Shown in pieces: positions 36,879 through 48,563 of a stretch of DNA of 64,000 bases (position 1 is its first letter; every line of letters starts with the position of its first letter). The translations under genes were made by a program, and so were the position numbers. Source of the DNA: CADEEN01 sp963751775 (GTDB lineage: Bacteria; Pseudomonadota; Gammaproteobacteria; Burkholderiales; Burkholderiaceae_C); contig CAVVVW010000011.1 of NCBI GenBank assembly GCA_963751775.1, positions 1-64,000 on the forward strand, read 5' to 3'. A model generated the notes under the pieces. The model was not told the DNA's origin. It saw nothing but the letters and a program-made list of their open reading frames with translations, and did no database searches.

Positions 36879-38355
36879 TCAGTTGAGCTTGCTGTGGGCC
36901 ACATGCTGCAGGAGCTGGGTTACCGACACATGCATCACGTCGGTGAAGGGTTTGGGATAGACGCCCATCCACAGCACGGCCACGGCCAGCAGCGAGAGCA
37001 TCAGCATTTCGCGACCGTTGATGTCGGCCAGCGCCTTGACATGGTCGTTGGCGACCTCGCCGAAATAGACCCGCTTGACCATCCACAGGGTGTAGGCGGC
37101 GCCGAAGACCAGCGTCGTCGCGGCCAGCCCGGCGAGCCAGAAGCTGGTCTTGACGGTGCCCAGGATCACCATCCACTCGCCGACGAAGCCGCTGGTGCCG
37201 GGCAGGCCGCAATTGGCCATGGCGAAGAACAAGGCCAGGGCGGTGAACTCTGGGCATGGTGTTGACCACGCCGCCGTAGTCGGCGATTTCGCGCGAGTGC
37301 ATGCGGTCGTAGAGCACGCCGATGCACAGGAACATGGCCCCCGAGATGAAGCCGTGGCTGATCATCTGCGCAATGCCGCCCGAGACCCCGAGTTCGCTGA
37401 AGATGAAGAAGCCCAGCGTGACGAAGCCCATGTGCGCGATCGACGAGTAGGCGACGAGCTTCTTCATGTCCTGCTGCACCAGCGCCACCAGGCCGATGTA
37501 GACCACCGCAATCAGCGACAGCGCGATGATGAACCAGGCCCACTCGCGGCTGGCGTCGGGCGCGATCGGCAGCGAAAAGCGCAGGAAGCCGTAGGCGCCG
37601 AGCTTCAACATGATGGCCGCCAGCACCACCGAGCCGCCGGTGGGTGCCTCGACGTGGGCGTCGGGCAGCCAGGTGTGCACCGGCCACATCGGCACCTTGA
37701 CCGAGAAGGCGGCGAAGAAGGCGAAGAACAGCAGGCTCTGCGCCGACAGCGGCAGGGGCAGCTTGTGCCACTCGAGGATGGCGAAGCTGCCACCCGACTT
37801 GAAGTACAGGTACAGCAGCGCGATCAGCATCAGCAGCGAGCCGAGCAGCGTGTAGAGGAAGAACTTGAACGCCGCGTAGACGCGCCTGGGCCCGCCCCAG
37901 ACGCCGATGATGATGTACATCGGGATCAGCGTGGCCTCGAAGAAGACGTAGAACAGCAGGCCGTCGAGGGCGCAGAAGACGCCGACCATCAGCCCCGACA
38001 GGATCAGGAACGCGCCCATGTACTGGTGCACGCGCTCGGTGATCACCTGCCAGGCCGAGATCACGACGACCACGGTGATGAAGGCGGTGAGCGGCACGAA
38101 CCAGACCGCGATGCCGTCGACGCCGAGGTGGTAGAAGACCTTGAAGCGGTCGATCCAGGGCAGCTTCTCCTGGAACTGCATCGCGGCGCTGGTGACGTCG
38201 AACTGCGTGATCAGCGGCACCGTGACCAACAGTGCGGCCACCGCGCCGGCCAGCGCGATCCAGCGCACGGTGCCGGCGTGTTCGTCGCGGCCGAGCGCGA
38301 GCAGGACGCAGCCGACCCCTATCGGCAGCCAGATCGCAACGCTCAACAAGCCCAT
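36879..38355 (-). CDS. nuoM: NADH-quinone oxidoreductase subunit M; one apparent frameshift
   Basis: About 491 residues, the length expected of NuoM. A proton-channel subunit with the catalytic Lys regions AFSVKVPMWPVHTWLPDAHVEAPTGGSVVLAAIMLKLG and VALVQQDMKKLVAYSSIAHMGFVTLG. One extra A in CCCAGAG near 37244 shifts the frame; corrected, it runs NTMPEFTALALFFAMANCGLPGTSGFVGEW to the end. As an essential subunit in an intact operon, this break is most likely an error. It starts 24 bases after nuoL ends. Confidence 0.94.
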
Positions 38356-38379
38356 CGTCGTCTCTTTCGAATGCTCTTC

Positions 38380-40404
38380 TTATTGACCGAACAGATGGCG
38401 CACCTGCGGCCACAACTGCCACGTCATCAGGCCGAACAGGCCCAGCAACATGACCAGCGCGTAGAAATACAGGTAGCCGGTCTGCAGCAGCCGGGTGAGT
38501 TGCGCGACGGCGCCGACCACGCGTGCCGAGCCGTTGACCAGCACGCCGTCGATCACGGCACCGTCGCCGCCCTTCCACAGGCCGATGCCGGCCAGGCGCG
38601 CGCCGGCGGCGAGCACATGCTCGTTGAACCAGTCCATGTAGTACTTGTTGTCGAGCAGCGTGTAGATCCAGGCGAAGCGGGCCTTGATCGCCGCCGGCAC
38701 CGCCGGCTGCACGAGGTAGAACCACCAGGCGGTGACGACGCCGGCCAGGGCCAGCCAGAACGGCAGCGAGGTCAGACTGTGCAGCGCCATCGCGGCGGCG
38801 CCGTGAAAGCCTTCGGCCAGCTCGCGCATGGCCGGATGGCGCGCCGCGTCGACGATGATCGAATCCTTGAAGAAGTCGCTGAACAGCATCGGCCCGATCG
38901 TCAGGTAGCCGATGAACACCGACGGCAGCGCCAGCAGCACCAGCGGCGCGGTCACGACCCAGGGCGACTCGTGCGGCGTCGCGTCGTGATGCTGCGCGTC
39001 GTCGTCGTGGTGGTCGTGTTCGCCCGGGAACGGCTTGTGGCGGAAGCGCTCCGCGCCGTGGAAGACCAGGAAGTACATCCGGAACGAGTAGAACGCGGTG
39101 ACGAACACGCCGGCGGTGACGGCGAAGGCCGCAAAGCCCGCGCCCGGCAGGTGGCTGGCGTGCGCCGCCTCGATGATGCTGTCCTTGCTGTAGAAGCCGG
39201 CGAACAGCGGCGTGCCGATCAGCGCCAGCGAGCCGACCAGCGAGGTGATCCAGGTGATCGGCATGTACTTGCGCAGGCCACCCATGTTGCGGATGTCCTG
39301 GTCGTGGTGCATGCCGATGATCACCGAGCCGGCGGCCAGGAACAGCAGGGCCTTGAAGAAGGCGTGCGTCATCAGGTGAAAGACGCCGACCGAATACGCC
39401 GACACGCCCAGGGCCACCGTCATGTAGCCGAGCTGGCTCAGCGTCGAATAGGCGACCACGCGCTTGATGTCGTTCTGGATGATGCCCAGAAAGCCCATGA
39501 ACAGCGCCGTGATCGAGCCGATGACGAGCACGAACGACAACGCCGCGTCCGACAGCTCGAACAGCGGGCTCATGCGCGCGACCATGAAGATGCCGGCCGT
39601 GACCATGGTCGCGGCGTGGATCAGCGCCGAGATCGGCGTCGGGCCTTCCATCGAATCGGGCAGCCAGACATGCAGCGGGAACTGGGCGCTCTTGCCCATC
39701 GCACCGATGAACAGGCAGATGCAGGCCACGCTGATCAGCATCCAGTCGCTGCCCGGGAACACGATGCGCGACAGCTCGCCGCCCTTGGCGAAGGCCTCGG
39801 CGTAGTTCAGCGTGCCGGCGTAGGTGACGATCAGGCCGATGCCCAGGATGAAGCCGAAATCGCCGACGCGGTTGACGATGAAGGCCTTCATGTTGGCGAA
39901 GATCGCGCTCGGCCGCTTGAACCAGAACCCGATCAGCAGGTACGACACCAGGCCCACCGCCTCCCAGCCGAAGAACAACTGCAGGAAGTTGTTGCTCATC
40001 ACCAGCATCAGCATGCTGAAGGTGAACAGCGAGATGTAGGCGAAGAAGCGCTGGTAGCCGTCGTCCTCCTCCATGTAGCCGATGGTGTAGATGTGAACCA
40101 TCAGCGAGACGAAGGTCACCACCGCCATCATCATCGCCGTCAGGCCGTCGACCAGGAAGCCGATCTCCATCTTCAGGCCGCCCAGCACCATCCACTCGTA
40201 GACGGTGGCGTCGAACCTGGCGCCGTCGAGCGCGACGCGCTTGAGCACCAGCGCCGAGACGATGAACGAGACCAGCACGCCGAGGATGGTGACCGTGTGC
40301 GCGCCACGGCGGCCGATGGCCTGGCCGAAGAAACCGGCGACCAGGCAGCCGAGCAGCGGCGCCAGCGGCACCACGAGCAGGAGGGATTGGGACAGGGTCG
40401 TCAT
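38380..40404 (-). CDS. nuoL: NADH-quinone oxidoreductase subunit L
   Basis: 674 residues with no frame break. The largest antiporter-like subunit of complex I, with the long C-terminal amphipathic helix region. Key parts: VMSNNFLQLFFGWEAVGLVSYLLIGFWF, MGKSAQFPLHVWLPDSMEGPTPISALIHAATMVTAG, DIKRVVAYSTLSQLGYM and HAFFKALLFLAAGSVI. A His/Asp-rich cytoplasmic or periplasmic loop (GEHDHHDDDAQHHDATPHE) is conspicuous. A 117-base gap with a repeat separates it from nuoK; the rest of the operon is tightly packed. Confidence 0.97.
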   Translation of the reverse strand: MTTLSQSLLLVVPLAPLLGCLVAGFFGQAIGRRGAHTVTILGVLVSFIVSALVLKRVALDGARFDATVYEWMVLGGLKMEIGFLVDGLTAMMMAVVTFVSLMVHIYTIGYMEEDDGYQRFFAYISLFTFSMLMLVMSNNFLQLFFGWEAVGLVSYLLIGFWFKRPSAIFANMKAFIVNRVGDFGFILGIGLIVTYAGTLNYAEAFAKGGELSRIVFPGSDWMLISVACICLFIGAMGKSAQFPLHVWLPDSMEGPTPISALIHAATMVTAGIFMVARMSPLFELSDAALSFVLVIGSITALFMGFLGIIQNDIKRVVAYSTLSQLGYMTVALGVSAYSVGVFHLMTHAFFKALLFLAAGSVIIGMHHDQDIRNMGGLRKYMPITWITSLVGSLALIGTPLFAGFYSKDSIIEAAHASHLPGAGFAAFAVTAGVFVTAFYSFRMYFLVFHGAERFRHKPFPGEHDHHDDDAQHHDATPHESPWVVTAPLVLLALPSVFIGYLTIGPMLFSDFFKDSIIVDAARHPAMRELAEGFHGAAAMALHSLTSLPFWLALAGVVTAWWFYLVQPAVPAAIKARFAWIYTLLDNKYYMDWFNEHVLAAGARLAGIGLWKGGDGAVIDGVLVNGSARVVGAVAQLTRLLQTGYLYFYALVMLLGLFGLMTWQLWPQVRHLFGQ

Positions 40405-40480
40405 GTGCGATCAGGCCACCCGCATGGCCGCCCAAAGGGTGGCCTGCGCCCCATGGGCCACGAAGGGGCCCTTGGCAGAG

Positions 40481-40513
40481 CCCGGGGGCAGCGAACGAAT
40501 GTGAGCGTGGGGG
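40481..40513 (-). repeat. Second dispersed repeat family, copy 2 (nuoK-nuoL gap)
   Basis: Read on the minus strand it is CCCCCACGCTCACATTCG, then TTCGCTGCCCCCGGG, similar to 25267-25299. It fills part of the 117 bases between nuoK and nuoL, an otherwise tightly packed operon. A further inverted segment, GGGCCACGAAGGGGCCC at 40455-40471, lies next to it. Confidence 0.45.
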
Positions 40514-40521
40514 TTCAATGT

Positions 40522-40836
40522 CTAGCCCTTCAAGCGGTCGAGTTCCTGCACGTTGATCGACTCGCGATTGCGGAACAGCACGACGAGGATCGCCAGGCCG
40601 ATGGCCGATTCGGCCGCCGCCACGGTGAGGATGAAGAAGACGAAGACCTGGCCGTCCATGTCGCCCAGGTAGTGCGAGAAGGCGATGAAGTTGAGGTTGA
40701 CGGCCAGCAGCATCAGCTCGATGGCCATCAGCAGCACGATCAGGTTGCGCCGATTGAGGAAGATGCCGATCACCGCCAGCGCGAACAGGATCGCGCCGAG
40801 CGCGAGGAAGTGCGACAGGGTCAGCGTGCCGGACAT
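40522..40836 (-). CDS. nuoK: NADH-quinone oxidoreductase subunit K
   Basis: 104 residues, three membrane helices. It carries the conserved Glu residues of the E-channel in VLLMAIELMLLAVNLNFI and FVFFILTVAAAESAIGLAILVVLFR. ATG 40836 shares one base with the nuoJ stop (TGATG), so the two are translationally coupled. Length and order are standard. Confidence 0.96.
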   Translation of the reverse strand: MSGTLTLSHFLALGAILFALAVIGIFLNRRNLIVLLMAIELMLLAVNLNFIAFSHYLGDMDGQVFVFFILTVAAAESAIGLAILVVLFRNRESINVQELDRLKG

Positions 40837-41453
40837 CAGCGCTTCTCCTGCCGGTCGTCGGCCACGGCCGCCATCTTGACCAGCCGCACGCGGTCGGCCT
40901 TCTTCGCCCGCACCTGCTGCGAAGCGTCGACGTGGCGCGAATCCTTGCGTTCGCGCAGCGTCAGCGCGATGGCGGCGATGATCGCCACCAGCAGCAACAC
41001 CGCAGCCAGCTGCAGCGGATACAGGTAGTTGGTGTAGATCTCGACACCGAGCTGCTTGGTGTTGCCGAGCTGCAGTTCGGCGGCGCTGAACGGCTTGGCC
41101 AGCGAGAGATCGAAGCCGCCGCGCAGCACCAGCGTCATCTCCAGCGCGATCAGCGCGCCGACCAGGCCGGCGAGCGGAAAGTGGCGCCAGAAGTTGAGCC
41201 GCATGCTGTCGGTGTTGATGTCGAGCATCATCACGACGAACAGGAACAGCACCATCACCGCGCCGACATACACCAGCACCAGCGCGATGGCCAGGAACTC
41301 GGCCTTGAGCAGCATCCAGACGCAGGCCGCGCTGAAGAAGGCCAGCACCAGGTAGAGCGCGGCATGCACCGTGCTGCGTGCGGTGATGACGCCGAACGCG
41401 GCGCCGAGCAGCACGGCGGCGAAGACGTAGAACAGGGCGGTCGTGGTGTTCAT
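40836..41453 (-). CDS. nuoJ: NADH-quinone oxidoreductase subunit J
   Basis: 205 residues, five membrane helices, with the pi-bulge helix VLVYVGAVMVLFLFVVMMLDI that is characteristic of NuoJ. A charged C-terminal tail (RERKDSRHVDASQQVRAKK...) is longer than in E. coli and similar to other betaproteobacteria. Starts five bases after nuoI ends and overlaps the nuoK start. Confidence 0.95.
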   Translation of the reverse strand: MNTTTALFYVFAAVLLGAAFGVITARSTVHAALYLVLAFFSAACVWMLLKAEFLAIALVLVYVGAVMVLFLFVVMMLDINTDSMRLNFWRHFPLAGLVGALIALEMTLVLRGGFDLSLAKPFSAAELQLGNTKQLGVEIYTNYLYPLQLAAVLLLVAIIAAIALTLRERKDSRHVDASQQVRAKKADRVRLVKMAAVADDRQEKR

Positions 41454-41458
41454 GCGGT

Positions 41459-41956
41459 TCAGCGGTACGGCGCATCGGCCGCCTTGGCGGCGGCGATCTC
41501 TTTTTCGTATCGGTCACCGACCGCCAGCAGCATGGGCTTGGTGAAGTACAGGTCGCCGCGCTTCTCGCCGTGGTACTCGAGGATGTGAGTCTCGACGATC
41601 GAATCGACCGGGCAGCTCTCCTCGCAGAAACCGCAGAAGATGCACTTGGTGAGGTCGATGTCGTAGCGTGTCGTGCGGCGCGAGCCGTCGTCGCGAACCT
41701 CGGATTCGATCGTGATCGCCAGCGCCGGGCAGACGGCCTCGCACAGCTTGCAGGCAATGCAACGCTCTTCGCCGTTTTCGTAGCGGCGCAGCGCATGCAG
41801 GCCGCGAAAGCGCGGCGACAGCGGCGTCTTCTCTTCGGGGAACTGGATCGTGATCTTGCGCGCGAAGAAGTGCCGGCCGGTGACGGCCATGCCCTTGAAC
41901 AACTCCAGCAGCAGGAAGCTGCTGGTGAAATCCTTGACGGCGGTGAAGGCAGACAT
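41459..41956 (-). CDS. nuoI: NADH-quinone oxidoreductase subunit I (two 4Fe-4S clusters)
   Basis: 165 residues. Two ferredoxin motifs, CIACKLCEAVCP and CIFCGFCEESCP, hold clusters N6a and N6b that pass electrons to NuoB. The N-terminal amphipathic helix attaches it to the membrane arm. Twelve bases separate it from nuoH. Depends on the ISC machinery encoded at the right end of this window. Confidence 0.96.
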   Translation of the reverse strand: MSAFTAVKDFTSSFLLLELFKGMAVTGRHFFARKITIQFPEEKTPLSPRFRGLHALRRYENGEERCIACKLCEAVCPALAITIESEVRDDGSRRTTRYDIDLTKCIFCGFCEESCPVDSIVETHILEYHGEKRGDLYFTKPMLLAVGDRYEKEIAAAKAADAPYR

Positions 41957-41968
41957 TTCAGCCGCTCC

Positions 41969-43030
41969 CTACTTCCAGATGTTCCAGGGCGACTGGATCC
42001 ACAGCCCGACGACCACCAGCCAGATCAGGGTGACCGGGATGAAGATCTTCCAGCCCAGGCGCATGATCTGGTCGTAGCGAAAGCGCGGGAAGGTGGCGCG
42101 CACCCAGAGGAACATCGTGACGACGACGAAGACCTTGAGGCCGAGCCAGATCCAGCCCGGAATCCAGTTGAAGAGCGCCGAATCGATCGGCGCCAGCCAG
42201 CCGCCGAGGAACAGCAGCACGCACAGCATGCTGACCAGGATCATGTTGGCGTACTCGGCCAGGAAGAACATGGCAAAGCTCATGCCCGAGTACTCGATCA
42301 TGTGGCCGGCGACGATCTCCGATTCGCCCTCGACGACGTCGAACGGGTGGCGGTTGGTCTCGGCCAGGCCGGCGATGAAGTAGACGACGAAGATCGGCAG
42401 CAGCGGCAGCCAGTTCCAGGACAGGAACGTCAAGCCCATCGACGCCGCGTGGCCGCGCGACTGGCTCATCACGATCTCGGTCATGTTCATGCTGCCGGCG
42501 GCCATCAGCACCACGACCAGCGCGAAGCCCATCGCGATCTCGTACGACACCATCTGCGCCGAGGCGCGCAACGCACCGAGGAAGGCGTACTTCGAGTTCG
42601 AGGCCCAGCCGGCGATGATCACGCCGTAGACCTCCATCGAGGTGATGGCCATCAGGAACAGCAGGCCGGCGTTGACGTCGGCCAGCGCCACTTCGGGGCC
42701 GAACGGCACCACCGCCCAGGCCGCCAGCGCCGGCATGATGGTCATCACGGGGCCGAGGAAGAACAGCGCCTTGTTGGCCGCGGTCGGGCGGATGATCTCC
42801 TTGAAGATCAGCTTGACCGCATCGGCGATCGGCGTCAGCAGGCCCCACGGCCCGACGCGGTTGGGCCCCGGCCGGATCTGCGTCCAGCCGATGGCCTTGC
42901 GTTCCCACAGCGTGAGGTAGGCCACGCAGCCGAGCAGCGGCAGCAGCACGGCGACGATCTTGATCAGGCTCCACAGCACGAGCCAGCTGTTCGGGTAGCT
43001 CTGTGGAAAGGCAAGCAGCCAGTCGATCAT
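41969..43030 (-). CDS. nuoH: NADH-quinone oxidoreductase subunit H
   Basis: 353 residues, eight membrane helices. It forms the quinone-binding cavity with NuoB and NuoD. The invariant regions are ERKAIGWTQIRPGPNRVGPWGLLTPIADAVKL, EVYGVIIAGWASNSKYAFLGALRASAQMVSYEI and AGLAETNRHPFDVVEGESEIVAG. ATG 43030 overlaps the nuoG stop (ATGA). Confidence 0.97.
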   Translation of the reverse strand: MIDWLLAFPQSYPNSWLVLWSLIKIVAVLLPLLGCVAYLTLWERKAIGWTQIRPGPNRVGPWGLLTPIADAVKLIFKEIIRPTAANKALFFLGPVMTIMPALAAWAVVPFGPEVALADVNAGLLFLMAITSMEVYGVIIAGWASNSKYAFLGALRASAQMVSYEIAMGFALVVVLMAAGSMNMTEIVMSQSRGHAASMGLTFLSWNWLPLLPIFVVYFIAGLAETNRHPFDVVEGESEIVAGHMIEYSGMSFAMFFLAEYANMILVSMLCVLLFLGGWLAPIDSALFNWIPGWIWLGLKVFVVVTMFLWVRATFPRFRYDQIMRLGWKIFIPVTLIWLVVVGLWIQSPWNIWK

Positions 43031-45351
43031 GGCTTCGCCCTTTCGACCGCGATGGCGCCGAACATCGCGCCCAGCGTGGCGGTGCTGGCGTGGCCGGCGG
43101 CGATGCGCACGGCATTGGCGGCCAGCGTGGCGTCTTCGCGCGCCGGCAGCGTGGCCGTGGCGGCACCCTGGCTGACGCGCACCTTGTCGCCGGCCTTCAG
43201 CCCGAGCTGGCGCCACAGCGCGCTCGGCAAGCCGACGCGTGGTGCGCGCGCGTCGGCGGTGGCCTGCAGCGAGGGCGCACGCCGCACCAATGCGTCGGCC
43301 TGGTAGATCGGCACATCGGCAATGCGTTCGAGCGCCGTCGACGCCGGCGTCGTGGCCAGGGCAGCGCCAGCGCGGTTGTCGAGCCGTGCGGCGATCGTGC
43401 TCGCGTCGCCCAGCGCCTCGGCGCGCACCTCTTCGGCCGTGTCCTGCTCGAAGCCGGCCAGGCCGAGCAGATTGCCGAGCACGCGCAGCACCTTCCAGGC
43501 CGGGCGTGCTTCGCCGAGCGGGCGAACGACGCCGTGAAAACTCTGCAGCCGGCCTTCGGCGTTGACGAAGGCGCCGGCGGTCTCGCTGAACGGCGCCACC
43601 GGCAGCAAGACATCGGCGAATTCGGCGTTGGCGTCCTTGAACGGGCTCATCGACACCACGAGACCCGCGCCCGCCAAGGCGGCCCGCGCCGCGGCGGCGT
43701 TGGCGGCATCGAAGGCCGGCTCGACGCCGAGCAGCAACAAGGCCTTCATCGGCTGCGTCTGCATCTGGCCGGCGTTCAGGCCGCCCTCGCCGGGCAGGGC
43801 GCCGACCAGCTGCGCGCCGACGCTGTTGGCGGCTTCGCTCAGGTAGCCGACCGTGGCGCCGGTGCGGCCGGCGATCCACTGCGCCAGCGCGAGCAATTGC
43901 GCGGCCTGCGGGTGCTGCGCGGCCGCATTGCCGAGCAGCACGGCCTTGCGCTCGCCGCTCAGCAGCGAAGCCGCGATCTTCTGTGCCGCGGCGCCCGGGT
44001 CGGCCGGCACCGGCGCGGCGGCACCCGTGGCCCGCGCCAGTGCCGCGGCCACCTGGGCCAGCGCATCGACCCAGCCACTCGGCGCCGCGGTGAACTGCGT
44101 CGCCACCGGCATCGCCCAGTCGTCGTGCACCGCGTGCAGGCTGTGCAGCTGCGCACCCTGGCGCACGGCTTGGCGCAGGCGCTGCGCGAACAAGGGATGG
44201 TCCTTGCGCAGGAACGAGCCGATGACGAAGGCGCGCTGCACGGTCGACAGCGACGCGATGCTGGTGCCGAGCCAGCGCGCGCTGCCGGCGGCGGCGCGGT
44301 TGGTGAAATCGGCGTGGCGCGTGCGGTGGTCGATGTTCTCGCTGCCCAGGCCGCGCGTCAGCTTGGCCAGCAGGTGCAGTTCCTCGACCGTGGCGTTGGC
44401 CGAGCCCAGCGCGCCGATCGCCGCCGCGCCGAATTCGCCCTTGATGCGCTTGAGGCCATCGGCAACGTAGCCCAACGCGGCATTCCAGTCGACCGCCTGC
44501 CACTGCCCGTTCTGCTTGATCATCGGCTGCGTCAGCCGCTGCTCGCCGTTGAGCGCCTCGTACGAGAAGCGGTCGCGGTCGGCGATCCAGCATTCGTTGA
44601 CGTCTTCGTTCTCCAGCGGCACCACGCGCATGACCTGGTTGGCCTTGACCTGCACGATCAGGTTGGCGCCGGTGGAGTCGTGCGGGCTGACGCTCTTGCG
44701 GCGCGACAGCTCCCAGGTGCGGGCGCTGTAGCGGAAGGGCTTGCTGGTCAGCGCCCCGACGGGGCAGATGTCGATCATGTTGCCCGACAGCTCGCTGTCC
44801 ACCGTGTCGCCGAGCATGGTCGTGATCTCGCTGTGCTCGCCGCGGTGGATCATGCCCAGCTCCATCACGCCGGCCACTTCCTGGCCGAAGCGCACGCAGC
44901 GGGTGCAGTGGATGCAGCGGCTCATCTCCTCCATCGAGATCAAGCGGGCCGACGTCCTTGTGCAGGACGACGCGCTTCTCTTCGGCATAGCGCGAGGCCG
45001 AGCCGCCGTAGCCGACCGCCAGGTCCTGCAACTGGCATTCGCCGCCCTGGTCGCAGATCGGGCAGTCGAGCGGGTGGTTGATGAGCAGGAACTCCATCAC
45101 CGACTGCTGCGCCTTGAGCGCCTTGTCGCTCTTGGTGCGCACGACCATGCCGTTGGTGGCCGGCGTGGCGCAGGCCGGCATCGGCTTGGGCGCCTTCTCG
45201 ATCTCGACCAGGCACATGCGGCAGTTGGCCGCGATCGTGAGCTTCTTGTGATAGCAGAAGTGCGGGATGTAGGTGCCCGCCGCGTCGGCCGCGTGCATGA
45301 TCGTGCCGCCGTCGGCCACGCTGACCTTCTTGCCGTCGAGTTCGATTTCGA

Positions 45352-45355
<4 letters not shown>
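43027..45355 (-). CDS. nuoG: NADH-quinone oxidoreductase subunit G; one apparent frameshift
   Basis: About 775 residues. N-terminal 2Fe-2S domain (YIPHFCYHKKLTIAANCRMCLVE...PACATP), the His-Cys3 cluster site (HPLDCPICDQGGECQLQDL), two more 4Fe-4S clusters (CIHCTRCVRFGQEVAG and NMIDICPVGALTSKPFRYSARTWEL), then the molybdopterin-oxidoreductase-like domain. One extra C near 44942 interrupts the frame just before LISMEEMSRCIHC. ATG 45355 overlaps the nuoF stop. It is essential for complex I, so the break is probably an error. Confidence 0.94.
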
Positions 45356-46702
<1,347 letters not shown>

Positions 46703-46706
<4 letters not shown>

Positions 46707-47191
46707 TTGGCTTGCGCCTTCAGCGTATCGACCAGGTCGTCGAGGCGCTCGTTGCTCATGAAGCTGACCATCTGCCGGTCATTGACCAGCATCACCGGCG
46801 CATCGGCGCAGGCGCCCAGGCATTCGCTGGGCTGCACGGTGAACAGGCCGTCGGCCGAGGTGCCGTAGGGCTCGATGCCGAACTTCTTGCACAGGTGCCC
46901 GAGGGCCTTGTCGCCGTCGCGCAGCGCACAAGGCAGGTTGGTGCAGACATTGAGCTTGAACTGCCCGACCGCCTGCTGGTTGTACATGTTGTAGAAGGTC
47001 GTGACCTCGTGCACCGCGATCGCCGGCATGCCGAGGTAGGCCGCCACGCCCTCTTCGCTCTCGCGCGACACGAAGCCCTGCTCGTGCTGCACGATGGCCA
47101 GGCAGGCCATCACCGCCGAGGCCTTCTGCTCGGCGGGGTACTTGGCGACTTCGCGCTCGAAGCGCGCGAGGGTGGTGTCGGAGAAACTCAT
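46703..47191 (-). CDS. nuoE: NADH-quinone oxidoreductase subunit E
   Basis: 162 residues, thioredoxin-like fold with the 2Fe-2S cluster N1a. The four Cys are in VCTNLPCALRDG and PSECLGACADAPVMLVND. ATG 47191 gives the usual length; a GTG at 47215 would add eight residues and overlap nuoD. Seven bases separate it from nuoD; its stop overlaps the nuoF start. Confidence 0.95.
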
Positions 47192-47198
47192 CGATCGC

Positions 47199-48452
47199 TC
47201 ATCTGTCAATTTCACCGAACACGATGTCCATGGTGCCGATGATCGCCACCGCGTCGGCGATCATGTGGCCCCGCGCCACCTCGTCGAGCGAGGCCAGGTG
47301 CGGGAAACCCGGTGCACGGATCTTCAGGCGGTAGGGCTTGTTGGCACCGTCGCTGACCAGGTAGATGCCGAACTCGCCCTTCGGGTGCTCGACCGCGGCA
47401 TAGGCCTCGCCTTCGGGCACGTGCATGCCTTCGGTGAAGAGCTTGAAGTGGTGGATCAGCTCTTCCATGTTGGTCTTCATCGACACCCGCGACGGGGCCG
47501 CAACCTTGTGGTTGTCGGTGATCACCGGGCCCGGGTGGGCACGCAGCCACTGCGAACACTGCTGGATGATGCGGTTGCTCTGGCGCAACTCTTCCATGCG
47601 CACCAGGTAGCGGTCGTAGGTGTCGCCGTTGACGCCGACCGGGATGTCGAAATCCATGCGCTCGTAGACGTCGTAGGGTTGCTTCTTGCGCAGGTCCCAC
47701 TCCACGCCCGAGCCGCGCAGCATCGGGCCGGAAAAGCCCAGGTTCAGCGCCCGCTCGGGGCTGACGACGCCGATGCCGACGGTGCGCTGCTTCCAGATCC
47801 GGTTGTCGGTGAGCAGGGTCTCGTAGTCGTCGACGTTGGCCGGAAAGCGGGCGCAGAAGTCGTCGATGAAGTCGAGCAACGAACCCTGGCGATTGGCGTT
47901 CAGCGCATCGATCGCCTTCTGGTTCTTGATCCGGCTGACCTGGTACTGCGGCATCGTGTCGGGCAGATCGCGATAGACACCACCGGGGCGGAAGTAGGCC
48001 GCGTGCATGCGCGCGCCGCTCACCGCTTCGTACATGTCGAACAGGTCCTCGCGCTCGCGGAAGCAGTAGATCAGGATGTTCATCGCGCCGCAGTCGATGC
48101 CATGCGCACCGAGCCACAGCAGGTGGTTCAGCAGGCGCGTGATCTCGGCGAACATGACGCGGATGTACATCGCGCGCTCGGGCACCTCGATGCCCAACAG
48201 GCGCTCGATGGCCAGGCAGTAGGCATGCTCGTTGGACATCATCGACACGTAGTCGAGGCGGTCCATGTAGGGCAGCGACTGAATGAAGGTCTTGCTCTCG
48301 GCCAGCTTCTCGGTGGCGCGGTGCAGCAGGCCGATGTGCGGGTCGGCACGCTGGATCACCTCGCCGTCGAGTTCGAGCACCAGGCGCAGCACGCCGTGCG
48401 CCGCCGGGTGCTGCGGGCCGAAGTTCAGCGTGTAGTTCTTGATTTCAGCCAT
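47199..48452 (-). CDS. nuoD: NADH-quinone oxidoreductase subunit D
   Basis: 417 residues, the hydrogenase-like large subunit that shapes the quinone site. Landmarks: LNFGPQHPAAHGVLRLVLELDGE, PHIGLLHRATEKL, YMDRLDYVSMMSNEHAYCLAIE, RFPANVDDYETLLTDNRI and KAPGFPHLASLDEVARGHMIADAVAIIGTMDIVFGEIDR-like end (RAPGFPHL here). ATG 48452. Separated from nuoC by 111 bases containing a repeat element, unusual in a compact operon. Confidence 0.97.
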   Translation of the reverse strand: MAEIKNYTLNFGPQHPAAHGVLRLVLELDGEVIQRADPHIGLLHRATEKLAESKTFIQSLPYMDRLDYVSMMSNEHAYCLAIERLLGIEVPERAMYIRVMFAEITRLLNHLLWLGAHGIDCGAMNILIYCFREREDLFDMYEAVSGARMHAAYFRPGGVYRDLPDTMPQYQVSRIKNQKAIDALNANRQGSLLDFIDDFCARFPANVDDYETLLTDNRIWKQRTVGIGVVSPERALNLGFSGPMLRGSGVEWDLRKKQPYDVYERMDFDIPVGVNGDTYDRYLVRMEELRQSNRIIQQCSQWLRAHPGPVITDNHKVAAPSRVSMKTNMEELIHHFKLFTEGMHVPEGEAYAAVEHPKGEFGIYLVSDGANKPYRLKIRAPGFPHLASLDEVARGHMIADAVAIIGTMDIVFGEIDR

Positions 48453-48484
48453 CTTGGCCAACGCAAGTCTGCTGGTCTCCAAGC

Positions 48485-48563
48485 AGGCGCCGCGAATCCG
48501 GCTTTGCCGGTCCGCCGGCGTTGCCCCCTCGAGGGGGAGCGGCGAAGCCGCTTCGGGGGTGGG
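48485..48563 (-). repeat. Dispersed REP-like element, copy 2 (nuoC-nuoD gap)
   Basis: Three successive hairpins can be read: CCGGCTTTGCCGG at 48498-48510, the perfect palindrome CCCCCTCGAGGGGG at 48524-48537, and GCGGCGAAGCCGC at 48539-48551. The element aligns with 19622-19726. It begins immediately after the nuoC stop codon. It could alter mRNA stability between nuoABC and nuoD onward. Confidence 0.78.

Noticed and set aside
37150..41028. A 1292-codon open frame on the + strand across nuoM, nuoL and nuoK, rich in His, Gln and Arg
   Set aside because: It is the antisense shadow of GC-rich complex I genes. It has no start region, no domain and a biased composition typical of such shadows.
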